Positions 1 to 9,379 of a stretch of 64,000 bases of DNA are shown here, in pieces. The notes below the pieces were generated by a model. That model saw nothing but the letters and a program-made list of their open reading frames with translations, had not been told where the DNA came from and made no database searches. A program made the translations under genes and the position numbers. Positions within the stretch are counted from its first letter, which is position 1, and every line of letters begins with the position of its first letter. Source of the stretch: a virus; IMG/VR virus record IMGVR_UViG_3300042154_002686, positions 16,562-80,561 of that record. One strand, 5' to 3'.

Positions 1-190
1 CGTAAACTATATCTTCTAAATAATCCCAAGTATCGTCATTGTCTGGAGGTTTTATACTGCCAACATAATCCTCGTTTGCTTGGAAGACCCGCTCAATGCC
101 GTCAGAGGACTTATAAGCAACCTTGCTATTAATGGTATACCTTCCAGCCTTTGCGTCCTTCTCAGACCAGTCTGGGTAGTTGTATTGCAT
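1..190 (-). CDS. Distal tail protein with carbohydrate-binding-like N-terminus (3' end outside window)
   Basis: Only the first 63 codons are inside the window; the gene runs off the left edge. The visible part has the spacing of a CBM5/12 chitin-binding-like module: YPDWSE near the start, then a Tyr-Lys strand, VFQA near residue 40, a proline loop and a closing Trp. The gene is last in the tail operon, six bases after the previous stop, where receptor-binding proteins usually sit. The module call is by eye; the role in host binding is inferred. Confidence 0.6.
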   Translation of the reverse strand, partial: MQYNYPDWSEKDAKAGRYTINSKVAYKSSDGIERVFQANEDYVGSIKPPDNDDTWDYLEDIVY

Positions 191-195
191 CTATG

Positions 196-813
196 TTAGT
201 TACTCCAAGACCAACTGTAAACATCAGTACCAACCTTCATCCTGTTGACGACAAGATTAACATCGGACAATTGAGTAACTTGTGCCCTTCTTTGACCTTC
301 ATTGTCCTTTATTAATGCGATTACAGCAAGAGGGTAAAAACTGGTGTCGCTTGTGTCGTTTGTTTGAAGTTCGGTTCTATATTCAATTTCAGACTCATTT
401 GGAAACACCTTGCCAGATTGATAGGTAACCTTAATTCCAACATATCCGAGGTCTGCTGTTATTGCAACCCGAGGCGGTCTTCCCTCTCCGAGTGTTTGGT
501 CTAAAAACTTGCTTTCAAGTTTTGGTATTGTTCTATTAACCATACCAACTGAAACATTAGCAAAAACAGTACCGTTATCCTCGTAAACAGTAACAACAAA
601 AAATCTTAATTTTCTTCCAAGGGCAGGACGCTGTAAGCCAATAGTCCACCCCCTGTTGGTGTTGTGTATTTCGTATCCAACGCCACGCCTTGGAGTGCCA
701 GCCTCTATGGCACGAAGTATCTTTTCAAGATACCCTGCGTTAAAGTTTTGGTCTGGTTTATAATCTGGGGTCTGACTGCTTGAGACAAACCCTCCCGAGT
801 CTCCGATTGGCAT
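196..813 (-). CDS. Minor tail protein, unknown (205 aa)
   Basis: Follows the 290-aa tail gene by two bases and precedes the gene with the carbohydrate-binding-like N-terminus. The sequence is a mix of beta-prone stretches with no membrane segment and no motif I recognise. It starts MPIGDSGGF and ends in a WSWSN tail. Its position downstream of the tape measure suggests a tail-tip or baseplate-like component; that is inference from gene order only. Confidence 0.7.
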   Translation of the reverse strand: MPIGDSGGFVSSSQTPDYKPDQNFNAGYLEKILRAIEAGTPRRGVGYEIHNTNRGWTIGLQRPALGRKLRFFVVTVYEDNGTVFANVSVGMVNRTIPKLESKFLDQTLGEGRPPRVAITADLGYVGIKVTYQSGKVFPNESEIEYRTELQTNDTSDTSFYPLAVIALIKDNEGQRRAQVTQLSDVNLVVNRMKVGTDVYSWSWSN

Positions 814-815
814 TT

Positions 816-1631
816 TTAGTTGCTTTCTTTATACATGTACTTGTTGTGGGGCTTTCCAAGGACAGAAAGTGTGAATTCCATTTCAACCTTGAAAATCTTT
901 GCATATTCAGTGACATTGCAAGAAACAAGCAACCAAGAAAGGTTATATTTAGCCACATTTAACACTGCCGCCCACTTAGGGCAATATGGGGGTACTTTGA
1001 ACTGCGTACCAAGTCCGCTATACTGATATCTCAAAAACTTATCTGCGTTGTTTGTGTAAAAATTAACCGAGCAACTTCCTGCTGGTGCAACAAACTGTTC
1101 AACCGCAGGAACCTCTGGATGATTTGGTCCAAAACTCACAAAATAACCCTGCTCATCTAATCTAATCTTCATTCTGTCCCCTGCGGCTTGACCAACCCAC
1201 CTGTCAAACTCTGGGTGGAATCTGACGCTCTGCTCTCCAACGCTTCCGCTAAGATTCCATTCTGGGTCAGTCATGCTTTGGCCGTTATCTATGCCGACAT
1301 ATTTAGCGGTGGTAGTGGCTATCCCGTTCTTCCCAAACACAGTAGAAACATCCCAACACCAAAGATTTGGGTTGTTTGGGTGCTGGTCCTGTCTTGCTAC
1401 AGGGGGCGTTCTAGCCTTCATGTCATTTGAGTGTCTCCACTTAAAAACGCCCACGCCTTCGATAAGGTTTCTTCCGTTGTTAGAATAAGAATAATCTGGT
1501 TGTTCAATTAGACCAAACCTTTCCGCATCTTGAAAGCCGTAAGTTATTGGATTGTTATAAATGCCATTGCTTATTGTATCCTTTAAGGTTTCTGGCGGGG
1601 TCTGTCTGTTTGATGGTTGTGGTGTTGGCAT
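816..1631 (-). CDS. Minor tail protein, unknown (271 aa)
   Basis: First gene after the tape measure. An upstream in-frame codon at 1688 would overlap the tape measure by 52 bases; I chose ATG at 1631 (MPTPQPSNRQ), five bases after the tape-measure stop, behind an A/T-rich leader with no Shine-Dalgarno. A Pro/Gln-rich head is followed by a Trp-rich globular body. It occupies the place of lambda M/L-type distal tail proteins, but no homology could be tested. Confidence 0.7.
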   Translation of the reverse strand: MPTPQPSNRQTPPETLKDTISNGIYNNPITYGFQDAERFGLIEQPDYSYSNNGRNLIEGVGVFKWRHSNDMKARTPPVARQDQHPNNPNLWCWDVSTVFGKNGIATTTAKYVGIDNGQSMTDPEWNLSGSVGEQSVRFHPEFDRWVGQAAGDRMKIRLDEQGYFVSFGPNHPEVPAVEQFVAPAGSCSVNFYTNNADKFLRYQYSGLGTQFKVPPYCPKWAAVLNVAKYNLSWLLVSCNVTEYAKIFKVEMEFTLSVLGKPHNKYMYKESN

Positions 1632-1636
1632 GTTAT

Positions 1637-3895
1637 TTATTGTATAGATTTTCCGACAAGTTTTGTCCCATCGCTTCCCATTCCCCAACCTTGAGAGCCC
1701 TTCATGTATTGAGGAACAACATCGAACGAGCCAGTACCCTTGACTTCTTCGTATATCTTCTTGAGATAGTCACGGCTTTCCTTGGCGACCTCAAGGGGGT
1801 TGTTTACCATGGCGATACCGCCACCCATGCCCTTCTTGGCGGCATCGGATGAGACATAGTTAAATTGCATAGCCATGAGGCTATCCATTTCCTTGGCTGA
1901 CTCGAACATCAAGTCTTGGATGGAGTTCTTGAGGGCAATGGCCGCAGGGCCAGTGCCACCCAAGTATTCCTTTTCACGCATTGGGTCTTTTGCAAGGTCT
2001 GCGAGTTTCGCCTGTTCTCTCTTGAGTTTATCAACAGAGTTTCTGAATACGACATTCTGCTGGTCAATCGCACTGACACCACGCATCTTCATTCCGAACA
2101 GGTCTCTGCCCTGCTGGGATTCAATTGCCTTATTGGTTCTGTTGATTGCCGCAAGTCGCTCTTCGTTTGCACCCTGTTTAATGAGGTTGTCGAGTTCCCT
2201 CTTCTTTGCCTGTAAGTTTATTTCAGCATCCCTTTGTGCGTTTATGAGTGCAAGTTTCTTTTGTCTGCTTTCAGCATCGCCCTTATCGATGAACTCCGCA
2301 AGGTCTTTCTGAGCATTTGTAAGTTCTTTTTCTGCAATCAAAACACCACTCTTCCATCTATCCCAAGCATCAATGCTTGCTGTAAATTCCCTTACGCCCT
2401 GTTCTCTTAACTTCTTTTGTTGTCCAAGGTCAATTTCTGTTTGTGCAAGAGTCTTTAAGGTTGGTTCTGGCTTCTTTTTGTCAGACTTTTCCTTAAACTT
2501 ATTATCTTCAAAGACTGCGTCTGGATAGTATTCTTTTATGTATAGCAATCTTTTCTTGTGTTCTTCGTCAATTCTCTGTATCTCTGCTTCCATGCTACGC
2601 TGTGTAGTCAAAGCCCTTTGCACTGCTTTGTCCGCTCTGAAAATGTCTCTTTCTTTGGCCCCCTCTGCTATCAATCTTTTCCTATTTTCAAATGCCTCTC
2701 CAACTTCTCTAGCGGCACTAGCCCTGTTTGCAATAATATTGGCTTTTATCTTCTGGTCTTCAGCCTCATCATCATTAGCCGTATCTAGCCTGTTTTTCTT
2801 CCAGCCAGCATTTATTGCAACTTGCTTTCCGTTTTCATACATGGTGTTAAGTCCACCACGAACCCCATCAGCCGCCTTAGCCATAGCCATGGCACTGTCA
2901 GCCATTGCCTTGTCTGTTTTTGTCTTGTATTCCTTGTCGGCATACGCTTCTTTCTCCTCAGTTTCTTTATCTAATGCCGCTTGGTCTCTTGTAAAGTCCT
3001 CAGAAGTGTAGCCACTTCCGGGGGTAATCGCTTTTACTGCGTTCTTTGCTGTGACTGCCATCCATGTTGCTGAATAACCGATTTGTCTAAACACTCTTTG
3101 TCCAATTGTTCCAATTCTTTCAAGAACAAAACCAAGTCCGTGAAACACGACAAGGACCGTTGAAACAATGAACTCAACAAGTCCAGCAAGAATACCCATG
3201 ATGGGCGTTAATGCATTGCCAAGCGTCTTTAATCTTTCTCCAATTCTGTCCCAAGACTTGGATATGTTTTCGTTGTTCTTTGTGGCCTCATCATTGTATG
3301 CATGAGACTCATCTTTCATCTTTTGAATTTCTTCAGCAGACTTCTTTACGATAACACTTACGGACTGCCATTCACCTTTGTATATGGCTTTTAAGGCAAT
3401 ATCTCTGTCTGTCTCGTTTGACATTGCTCTAATTGCATCAACGATTCTCCAGAATCCGTCTCCAGTTCTTGCAGATAAATCTATTAATTGACCTTGCTCT
3501 ATCCCGAGTTTTTTCATCATCCATGTTGCTTCACCCCCAGGATTTATAACGCCTTCCAAGAAAGAATCTCTTAATGTATTAAGTGCAGAAGAGAGTCCGT
3601 TTATGCCAAGGCCGCTCTGAAGTGCAACATATCTCAACTCTCCAAGTTGAGCAATTGGAATGTTGAATTTTGTTGAAGTTGTTACGATTTCACGAGATTC
3701 CTTAATCAACTCTTGTGCCGACTTAACTACAGCATCAATTCCCTTCTTTGCCAATGTGAAAAGGTTAAAGTTTTGAATAAATCCTTTCTTGAAATTATCA
3801 GTAACGGATTTAAATGCACCGCCAAGAGTTCCCAATGATGTTGCCGCACCATTGTCTCTTAAACTCAGAAATCCCGTCCATCCTCCCCTTGCCAT
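1637..3895 (-). CDS. Tape measure protein
   Basis: At 752 aa this is the longest structural gene in the window. It carries long Lys/Glu/Ala-rich helical stretches (about residues 310-600) and a hydrophobic block near 225-260 (GILAGLVEFIVSTVLVVF). In phages this protein sets tail length and forms the channel for DNA. It overlaps the upstream gene by one base, as expected for a tail operon, and lies between tail tube/chaperone genes and tail-tip genes. No lytic domain is evident. Confidence 0.85.
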   Translation of the reverse strand: MARGGWTGFLSLRDNGAATSLGTLGGAFKSVTDNFKKGFIQNFNLFTLAKKGIDAVVKSAQELIKESREIVTTSTKFNIPIAQLGELRYVALQSGLGINGLSSALNTLRDSFLEGVINPGGEATWMMKKLGIEQGQLIDLSARTGDGFWRIVDAIRAMSNETDRDIALKAIYKGEWQSVSVIVKKSAEEIQKMKDESHAYNDEATKNNENISKSWDRIGERLKTLGNALTPIMGILAGLVEFIVSTVLVVFHGLGFVLERIGTIGQRVFRQIGYSATWMAVTAKNAVKAITPGSGYTSEDFTRDQAALDKETEEKEAYADKEYKTKTDKAMADSAMAMAKAADGVRGGLNTMYENGKQVAINAGWKKNRLDTANDDEAEDQKIKANIIANRASAAREVGEAFENRKRLIAEGAKERDIFRADKAVQRALTTQRSMEAEIQRIDEEHKKRLLYIKEYYPDAVFEDNKFKEKSDKKKPEPTLKTLAQTEIDLGQQKKLREQGVREFTASIDAWDRWKSGVLIAEKELTNAQKDLAEFIDKGDAESRQKKLALINAQRDAEINLQAKKRELDNLIKQGANEERLAAINRTNKAIESQQGRDLFGMKMRGVSAIDQQNVVFRNSVDKLKREQAKLADLAKDPMREKEYLGGTGPAAIALKNSIQDLMFESAKEMDSLMAMQFNYVSSDAAKKGMGGGIAMVNNPLEVAKESRDYLKKIYEEVKGTGSFDVVPQYMKGSQGWGMGSDGTKLVGKSIQ

Positions 3896-4512
3896 TATTT
3901 CATACCCCCCGATTCTCTTGCAATTCTTTCAATCTCTTCAATACGCTTCTTGTCTTCTTCCGTATTGTCCTCTTCCTCGGTTGTAATTATCTTAATGTCG
4001 GTTCCTTCTTGTGCGGAGTATGCAATTGAATACCATATTGCCCTGCAATATGGCATGTTCCATGCCTCCTCCTCTGAAAAGTTAAACTTTGTCATAAGGA
4101 GCACAACCAGTGAAAGGCTTGGGGGTATTCCCCCTCCAGTTGTTTTGCTTGTTTGGTTAATGTCACCGTCTTGCTTTACCCACACCTTGGGTATTGACAT
4201 TGACTCTGACATATAAAGTTTAAATCCTTCAAATGCTTCCTGTAAAGCATCTATGCTTATATAAAGATAGTTAAACTTTATCTTTTCATAAAAAGATGGC
4301 TCATCAACTGCTTCCTGCCAAGTTTTTGTTGAACAGATTCTTATGGCACAAACTAAGTCATCCAAGTGTGGGGCTTGTGTTCCTCCTCCAAGAAGTGGTG
4401 ACTTGATAGCCTCAAGCACAAGCATGTGGCGACAGCAAAATGCGTCAAGCCACACACCTGCAACTCGGTGTTTCTTTGGGGTAAGAAACGCTGTTAAGTA
4501 TCTATTGTCCAC
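3895..4512 (-). CDS. Putative tail assembly chaperone-position protein
   Basis: 205 aa, between the tail tube and the tape measure, where tail assembly chaperones (lambda G/GT type) sit. The C-terminus is strongly acidic then mixed-charge (TTEEEDNTEEDKKR). Lambda-like phages often make a second product here by -1 frameshifting; I see no clear slippery site and the following gene starts at the stop. Function rests on position and size. Confidence 0.6.
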   Translation of the reverse strand: MDNRYLTAFLTPKKHRVAGVWLDAFCCRHMLVLEAIKSPLLGGGTQAPHLDDLVCAIRICSTKTWQEAVDEPSFYEKIKFNYLYISIDALQEAFEGFKLYMSESMSIPKVWVKQDGDINQTSKTTGGGIPPSLSLVVLLMTKFNFSEEEAWNMPYCRAIWYSIAYSAQEGTDIKIITTEEEDNTEEDKKRIEEIERIARESGGMK

Positions 4513-4535
4513 GGCATTTTTTAGCCGTTATTCAA

Positions 4536-4970
4536 TTAAGAATTCGGGGCAATTGCCGCAATACCCTCGTATGCTGTGGCTTTTATGTCTAACTTAACAA
4601 AATCCTTTGAGCCAGCGGACATTGAAATGTCCGTGATGACGGCCTTGTCTCCGTTGCAAACAAGAATGTCTCCAACCTTATTGGAGAAGTTTGGAGAAGT
4701 GCTACTGGGAGCCTTGATTCTTCCGCTAAGTGAAATGTCGGCACGGGCATCCGACATACGAACGCCAACAACAATTCCGTTTTGGTCAACAATTTCTTCA
4801 GTTGAGGCAAACTTAATACTTCTTGAGTAAGAATCAACAAGGATTCCTGTAACATTCAAGAGAGTGTCCTTTAAGTCTTCAATGCCATACTTGAGGATTG
4901 TTCCGTGCGTAACAACGCTCGGGTTAATCGCATCAATGCGTGGAGGGTTTGTTGTGAAATTGTCTGGCAT
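4536..4970 (-). CDS. Putative major tail tube protein
   Basis: 144 aa, rich in short beta-strands, Ser/Thr/Asp and glycine, with no membrane segment, matching tail tube subunits in size and composition. It lies between a gpU-like gene plus a tiny membrane protein and the chaperone-position gene. The start at 4970 (MPDNFTTNPPR) is followed by a typical beta-rich body and a hydrophobic C-terminus (AYEGIAAIAPNS). The assignment is synteny-based. Confidence 0.65.
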   Translation of the reverse strand: MPDNFTTNPPRIDAINPSVVTHGTILKYGIEDLKDTLLNVTGILVDSYSRSIKFASTEEIVDQNGIVVGVRMSDARADISLSGRIKAPSSTSPNFSNKVGDILVCNGDKAVITDISMSAGSKDFVKLDIKATAYEGIAAIAPNS

Positions 4971-4979
4971 GGTCGTCTA

Positions 4980-5102
4980 TTACTTCTTGAATGAATCAAC
5001 GGCCTTGGTTACTGCGGCAACCTTGGACGAGTTGGCGTTCTTGATGCCAGCAACGAAGCCAGCAATACCTCCGACGATAAATGAAATAAGTGCGAGGACC
5101 AT
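4980..5102 (-). CDS. Small single-span membrane protein (40 aa)
   Basis: A 40-codon ORF fills the gap between the gpU-like and tail tube genes. Residues 2-20 form one glycine-rich membrane helix (VLALISFIVGGIAGFVAGI), followed by a short Lys-containing tail ending in DSFKK. Nine bases separate it from the next start. It could be a tail-associated membrane peptide or a holin-like protein; nothing shows which. Confidence 0.65.
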   Translation of the reverse strand: MVLALISFIVGGIAGFVAGIKNANSSKVAAVTKAVDSFKK

Positions 5103-5129
5103 ATGCGTTGGTTGGCTGTCAACTTTAAG

Positions 5130-5561
5130 TTAAGTGGTAAACGGGCTATAGTGACAGGTTACCCTGTATGATATAACCGTTCCCGTTTTTCTATCTGCTA
5201 TCTCTTCTGATGTATCTCTGTATGCAGTTCCGTAAAGATACAAATACTCAATTGTAGACTTTGTTCTTGTAATCTTTTCATTCATTTTTCTCAAGCACTT
5301 GTCTACAATGTCTCTGTGCTGGTTTACATTCACCTCGTCAAGATTAGTTAATATAACCAAGTCCAAATCTACATCAAAGTTGACCATATTGTCTGGATGG
5401 TCTATTGCTAGTGCCACATTGTTGGCACTTAGTATAACGCAGGGAAGGATTCTCTCCTCATGTCTCGATGCCTCAAACAGGTTTACGGCAATCGGCCAGC
5501 CAGTAAACTCTTCTGCAAGTCTTGTCTTGAAGTTCCATTCTACCGCTCTTTTAACGCTCAT
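5130..5561 (-). CDS. Putative tail terminator / tail completion protein (gpU-like)
   Basis: 143 aa with alternating beta and alpha segments (VILSANNVALAIDHPD; VDLDLVILTNLDEV; HRDIVDKCLRKMNEKI). The pattern resembles minor tail protein U / tail terminator families, which cap the tail and join it to the head. Position after a gpZ-like gene and before the tail tube fits lambda order Z-U-V. Homology untested. Confidence 0.6.
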   Translation of the reverse strand: MSVKRAVEWNFKTRLAEEFTGWPIAVNLFEASRHEERILPCVILSANNVALAIDHPDNMVNFDVDLDLVILTNLDEVNVNQHRDIVDKCLRKMNEKITRTKSTIEYLYLYGTAYRDTSEEIADRKTGTVISYRVTCHYSPFTT

Positions 5562-5576
5562 ATCGTTGTAATTATG

Positions 5577-6407
5577 TCAATTTGGGGTATATCCAGTGTT
5601 TTTCATTGTCTGGTCCCAGAGCAAAGGAAACTCGGTGTCCAAAAATGCATACCTTAAATTAAGAGCCGCCTTTACTGCCTGTGAGTTCATGTGCCCACCA
5701 ATGTTGGCATATTCGTTATAATATGTATATGTTATCTCGCCTTCATTTTCAGTAATATACGCTGTTCCGACTCCGCTGTTTTGCAACCAGATATCACTCC
5801 ATATCTTAGCAGTTCCAGCCCTTGGCTTGTTTCCAAGTATCTTTGCGGCCTTAAGCCAGCCACCAGCCATCAGTCCAACTCTTGAGAATATTGACTTATT
5901 CTTTTTTACTGTATTTATTGAATTCCACTTTCTAATATAGATTGGCTTCTTTCCTCTGCCTTTGCGTGATTTCCACTTGTAGAGCAATTCAAGGTCAGCA
6001 GTGTCAGCAACCTCGACTGGAGCAAGGCCGTCTGGTTGAATATTGTGTGGCGACCCTCTGAATAAAGCCTCAAGCCTGACCCAGTCTTTTTGATTATATA
6101 ATTGATTTATGTGCGGACTGAATCCCTTGAATTTATACGCATCAGCAGATGCGTAGTCCTTGTCGAATAGCCAGTTAGCCAGTGTTCTTGCTCTAATTGA
6201 CTTAAATGCACTATTTACGGTTTTCGTTTGGTCTTTAATTGCCTTGTCATACGAACTGGCCGCATTGGGATATGAAGCCCCAATAAGGTCATGGCACATG
6301 CTAACAGAGTGCTCCCTTAAGAAAATATGACCAAGTCTTCTAAACTCCCTTATGGTTTCAACAGGGACTGGGTAGAAAGCCTCTACTCTGACCGTTGATT
6401 GTGCCAT
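5577..6407 (-). CDS. Putative tail completion protein (gpZ position)
   Basis: 276 aa, starting one base inside the stop of the upstream connector gene. It is basic in the middle (KWKSRKGRGKKPIYIRKW) and ends in a Tyr-rich segment (TYTYYNEYANIGGHM). In lambda-like order the gene between head-tail connector and U is Z, a tail completion protein. The size is larger than lambda Z (about 190 aa), so the assignment is positional. Confidence 0.55.
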   Translation of the reverse strand: MAQSTVRVEAFYPVPVETIREFRRLGHIFLREHSVSMCHDLIGASYPNAASSYDKAIKDQTKTVNSAFKSIRARTLANWLFDKDYASADAYKFKGFSPHINQLYNQKDWVRLEALFRGSPHNIQPDGLAPVEVADTADLELLYKWKSRKGRGKKPIYIRKWNSINTVKKNKSIFSRVGLMAGGWLKAAKILGNKPRAGTAKIWSDIWLQNSGVGTAYITENEGEITYTYYNEYANIGGHMNSQAVKAALNLRYAFLDTEFPLLWDQTMKNTGYTPN

Positions 6408-6727
6408 TACTGGTTAGAGGCGATGACATACACATCAATCCAAGGGCTTGGAGGGCGTATGGTGGTCTGTTTGATTGTATACTTGGCTCCGTATATGGTC
6501 ATAACCTCCCCGTTGACTGGAGGCGTTACAGCGTATGTAGAGCCAGCCACCGCCAGCAGTCTAACCCTGTATCCAGATGTGTAGACGAAACCGCCATCCT
6601 CAAGGTTCTGCTCAATGGGGTTTCTATCCACCAGTGCAACTACATTTATGCCTCTGAATGTGATTGACCTTCCAAATTCACTTAAGAACTGGCTACCGTC
6701 TGCTGATATCTCATCCCATAAGGACAT
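6407..6727 (-). CDS. Putative head-tail connector protein
   Basis: 106 aa. An upstream GTG at 6751 lies inside a terminator hairpin, so ATG at 6727 (MSLWDEISADGSQF) is preferred. The fold looks beta-rich with a central TITFRGINVVALV-like strand pattern and ends in PWIDVYVIASNQ. Small beta-rich proteins between capsid and tail completion genes are typically head-tail adaptors (lambda FII position). The stop overlaps the next start. Confidence 0.6.
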   Translation of the reverse strand: MSLWDEISADGSQFLSEFGRSITFRGINVVALVDRNPIEQNLEDGGFVYTSGYRVRLLAVAGSTYAVTPPVNGEVMTIYGAKYTIKQTTIRPPSPWIDVYVIASNQ

Positions 6728-6761
6728 AAAAAAGGGTGGCGTTTCCGCCACCCCTTGTTTA
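6728..6761 (-). terminator. Intrinsic terminator after the 667-aa YSDG protein
   Basis: On the minus strand GGGTGGC-GGAAAC-GCCACCC followed by six T forms a strong hairpin between the large structural gene and the connector gene. It ends directly at the chosen ATG, so the connector operon needs read-through or its own promoter. Confidence 0.8.
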
Positions 6762-6776
6762 GTGTCTACCTGCTAA

Positions 6777-8780
6777 TTAGATGCTCCTGTTATACCAGAC
6801 AACACCGCCCATACCATCGTGCTTTCCGTATATTTCCTTCGATTCCCATCTTCGGAGACTCGTAGTATCTGTTGTTCTTTCTCTGTACACGCTGAAGAAT
6901 CCTCCTGCGTTGTTCGGGATTGGCTTACCGTCATACGACCAATATGCAATGGTTCCAGACTTGAACGAAACCTTATTGGGAGGAGAAGAGTAACATGTGG
7001 AAGCATTATTGTCTTCATCGTCATCCTCTGGGCATGGGTCAGTTGCGTTTACCTTTGGCCCATTAGAAATCTTTCTGTTTTTCCATCTTTGTCCCGTGGT
7101 TATCCCCTTTGTCGTAGCGGCAGTCACGGAGGCTCCAATTTTCCATCCTGCGGCAACGCCATCAAGAGGGATTTGAACATGTCTATATCCGCTTCCGTTA
7201 ATGCCATTCCCGTCAGAAGATGTGCAAACTGAGCCAACAAATCTTCCTGCATTAGTCGTGCGGTATTCTCCCTTTGGGGGATTATTGCACTCAGTTTCTG
7301 GGAATTCTGGCTCTTCGTAGTTCGTGTCGCCAGACCTTGAGCCATCCCACTCAGACTCTTGACCCTCTGGGTCTTCTCCAGTTGAGCCAGAGTTTGTAGA
7401 CTCTACTCTGATTGTAAATCCACCAGTTGAGTTAGCAGTCATAATCAGCAAGGCATCTTCGCTTCCTTCTAAATACTTAGAACCCATGAAATCTCCGTCT
7501 TGATACTTGAATTCAGTTCTTGGGGGAGTGAATGCAGTACCGCAATATCCATCATGGATTTCGTCTTGAACGGTCACTGTAGCGGCATACATGTACTCCC
7601 CCCACTGTGGGTCTGTTCCAATTGTCATTTGGTCGTCCGTTTCTACCGTGTTAATGATTATTCCAGCCTTCGTGCAACCAGTTACTGGGTCAATATCTGG
7701 GTCTTCTGGTTCTGGGTTTTGGTCCTTTGCCTCTCTGTAAATGTCTCCTTGGAGGTCTGGTCCAGCAGTTTTGTACCAATATTGTTCATCCTCGTACACA
7801 ACGGTTCCAAGTGGAAGATACTCATTTCTTGTTCTTTCCTCTTCCGAGCATTCACCGTCTGCAACTATTTCAACATATTCATCTCCAACCGTAACCTCCA
7901 TGCTTGCTAAGTGACTTCCGTAGCCACTAAGAGCCTTCTTGATTGGACTCGTGGATACTTGACTATAAAAATAGCCATCTGGGTCGCAGTTTGTGTTGGG
8001 ATTGAAAGGTCTGCTTGTATACCAGCCTTCACCGTCTGAAAGATATTCCGTTTCGCCCTTAACTAAAATAGAAACTCCTGCATTAACCCAAAGGGTGAAT
8101 TCGGTTTGAGTTGGTGGATTAAACTGCGTACCGTCATAAGTCTTTCTGACAGTCTTAAGGCCAAGCGTAACAGTGTCTCCTTCAATTACAGTTGTAATTG
8201 GCTCTGGAGGCATGTCCTCGTACTCGTCCTTGTCGGGCCACAGTTTTGTAATAACTGGAGTTTGGAACAATCCAGCACCATCGTGCTTGATGATGATTCT
8301 TTTGTTTGAAAAAGTTATGTCAGCCGCAACAGTGTTTATCTGATTGTATTCCCATCCAATAAACTTTCTAACCTTATTGAATGAAGTGTCGTAAACTTCA
8401 TACAACTTTTCTCCAATTACAAAATATCCAGTTTGAACAGTTTCAATTACTTTAAATGCTGACTCAACCGTAAACTGCGTTGCCTTTAGAACTTCTTCCT
8501 TGACGGTCGTTGGCGTTCCTGTTGCCCCAGCGATAGTTGGGGTTTGAACTGGCTGTGCGATTAATTGCTTTTCGACATTTTGGACAAGCGGCTGTTCGTT
8601 GTTACCAGCAAACTTTGTTGGGATTGGACGCTCAAAGTAGTACGCACGAAAGCCATCTTCAAGTGCTTTCTTGTAGTACTTTTCGGCAAGGGCTTTTTCA
8701 TAAAAAGCCTTTGTCATATTAACAGTTTGTCCGCCTTCCGTGACGGTAATGATTACGATAGAATAGTCTGGATAAGGCAC
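6777..8780 (-). CDS. Large virion-associated protein with N-terminal small domain and SDG repeats (667 aa)
   Basis: A TTG codon exists at 8798, but GTG at 8780 gives (V)PYPDYSIVIITV, which parallels the neighbouring gene's MAYPFYSIVIVE, so GTG is chosen. Residues 1-60 form a small beta-beta-alpha-beta domain found in five proteins of this phage. The rest is beta-rich, acidic and glycine-rich, with motifs such as YLSDGEGWYT and VADGECSEE that recur in the 607-aa gene at 24094. It lies between capsid and connector genes. A head decoration or fibre role is inferred; no enzymatic motif was seen. Confidence 0.7.
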   Translation of the reverse strand: MPYPDYSIVIITVTEGGQTVNMTKAFYEKALAEKYYKKALEDGFRAYYFERPIPTKFAGNNEQPLVQNVEKQLIAQPVQTPTIAGATGTPTTVKEEVLKATQFTVESAFKVIETVQTGYFVIGEKLYEVYDTSFNKVRKFIGWEYNQINTVAADITFSNKRIIIKHDGAGLFQTPVITKLWPDKDEYEDMPPEPITTVIEGDTVTLGLKTVRKTYDGTQFNPPTQTEFTLWVNAGVSILVKGETEYLSDGEGWYTSRPFNPNTNCDPDGYFYSQVSTSPIKKALSGYGSHLASMEVTVGDEYVEIVADGECSEEERTRNEYLPLGTVVYEDEQYWYKTAGPDLQGDIYREAKDQNPEPEDPDIDPVTGCTKAGIIINTVETDDQMTIGTDPQWGEYMYAATVTVQDEIHDGYCGTAFTPPRTEFKYQDGDFMGSKYLEGSEDALLIMTANSTGGFTIRVESTNSGSTGEDPEGQESEWDGSRSGDTNYEEPEFPETECNNPPKGEYRTTNAGRFVGSVCTSSDGNGINGSGYRHVQIPLDGVAAGWKIGASVTAATTKGITTGQRWKNRKISNGPKVNATDPCPEDDDEDNNASTCYSSPPNKVSFKSGTIAYWSYDGKPIPNNAGGFFSVYRERTTDTTSLRRWESKEIYGKHDGMGGVVWYNRSI

Positions 8781-8800
8781 ACTATGGCCCTCTGTCAACT

Positions 8801-9109
8801 TTATTCTAAATCCGCAATACCTTCAGAAACCCTTGAAGGCTTCTTTATGGCCTTAGCGGCCTTAACATCCTGCTCGTCAACCACGGGTGCATTACCGCCC
8901 CCTGTGGATTCTGTTAATTGCTTTCTTGACTCTTCAGACCTGCAACGCTTGTCCGCCCGTGGCGACATAAACAGGTAAGCCTCAATCCCGTCCGCTCTGG
9001 CCTTAACAAATGCATCGATTCCCCTTTGTGCGTTTAACTTGTCGTAAACCGTTGAGGACGGAGTTCCGTCCTTTTTGATGGTGATTAAGATGGAAAATTT
9101 TCTCTTCAT
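8801..9109 (-). CDS. Small-domain family protein, copy 2 (102 aa)
   Basis: Residues 1-52 match the small domain shared with neighbours: FSILITIKKDG strand, Tyr-Asp, an alpha helix ending in ADG, then EAYLFMSPRADK. A Ser/Glu/Lys tail follows. It has its own promoter on the minus strand (TTGACA at 9139-9144, 18-nt spacer, TCATAA at 9115-9120) and lies 20 bases before the large SDG protein. A virion role is inferred from the neighbourhood. Confidence 0.65.
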   Translation of the reverse strand: MKRKFSILITIKKDGTPSSTVYDKLNAQRGIDAFVKARADGIEAYLFMSPRADKRCRSEESRKQLTESTGGGNAPVVDEQDVKAAKAIKKPSRVSEGIADLE

Positions 9110-9147
9110 ATGTTTTATGATGTGGGTGATTTTGTGTATGTCAAGCG

Positions 9148-9354
9148 TTAAGTTGCTGGGTATGGCTGTGTACTATTCGTAGTGTGTTTTGTTGGATTTG
9201 GCTTTTCGTAAAGAAAAACACGCTTTCCAGCATTCAACCCAGACATGTATGCACGATTTGCTTCCAGAGTCGATTGGTAAATCTTAGTTTCAGCCGTAGT
9301 AACTCCATTTACTGTTGTCTCAACAATAACGATTGAATAAAAGGGATAAGCCAT
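9148..9354 (-). CDS. Small-domain family protein, stand-alone copy (68 aa)
   Basis: The whole protein is the small domain: MAYPFYSIVIVE, a Thr-rich hairpin, a helix ANRAYMSGLNAGK, then RVFLYEKPNPTK and a short Thr/Asn tail. It sits directly downstream of the major capsid gene behind a terminator, where small head decoration proteins often lie. TTGACA occurs 12 bases upstream of the ATG, an arrangement also seen at the 8780 start. Role inferred. Confidence 0.65.
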   Translation of the reverse strand: MAYPFYSIVIVETTVNGVTTAETKIYQSTLEANRAYMSGLNAGKRVFLYEKPNPTKHTTNSTQPYPAT

Positions 9355-9379
9355 TTAGCCTTGAAGATTGTCAACTAAA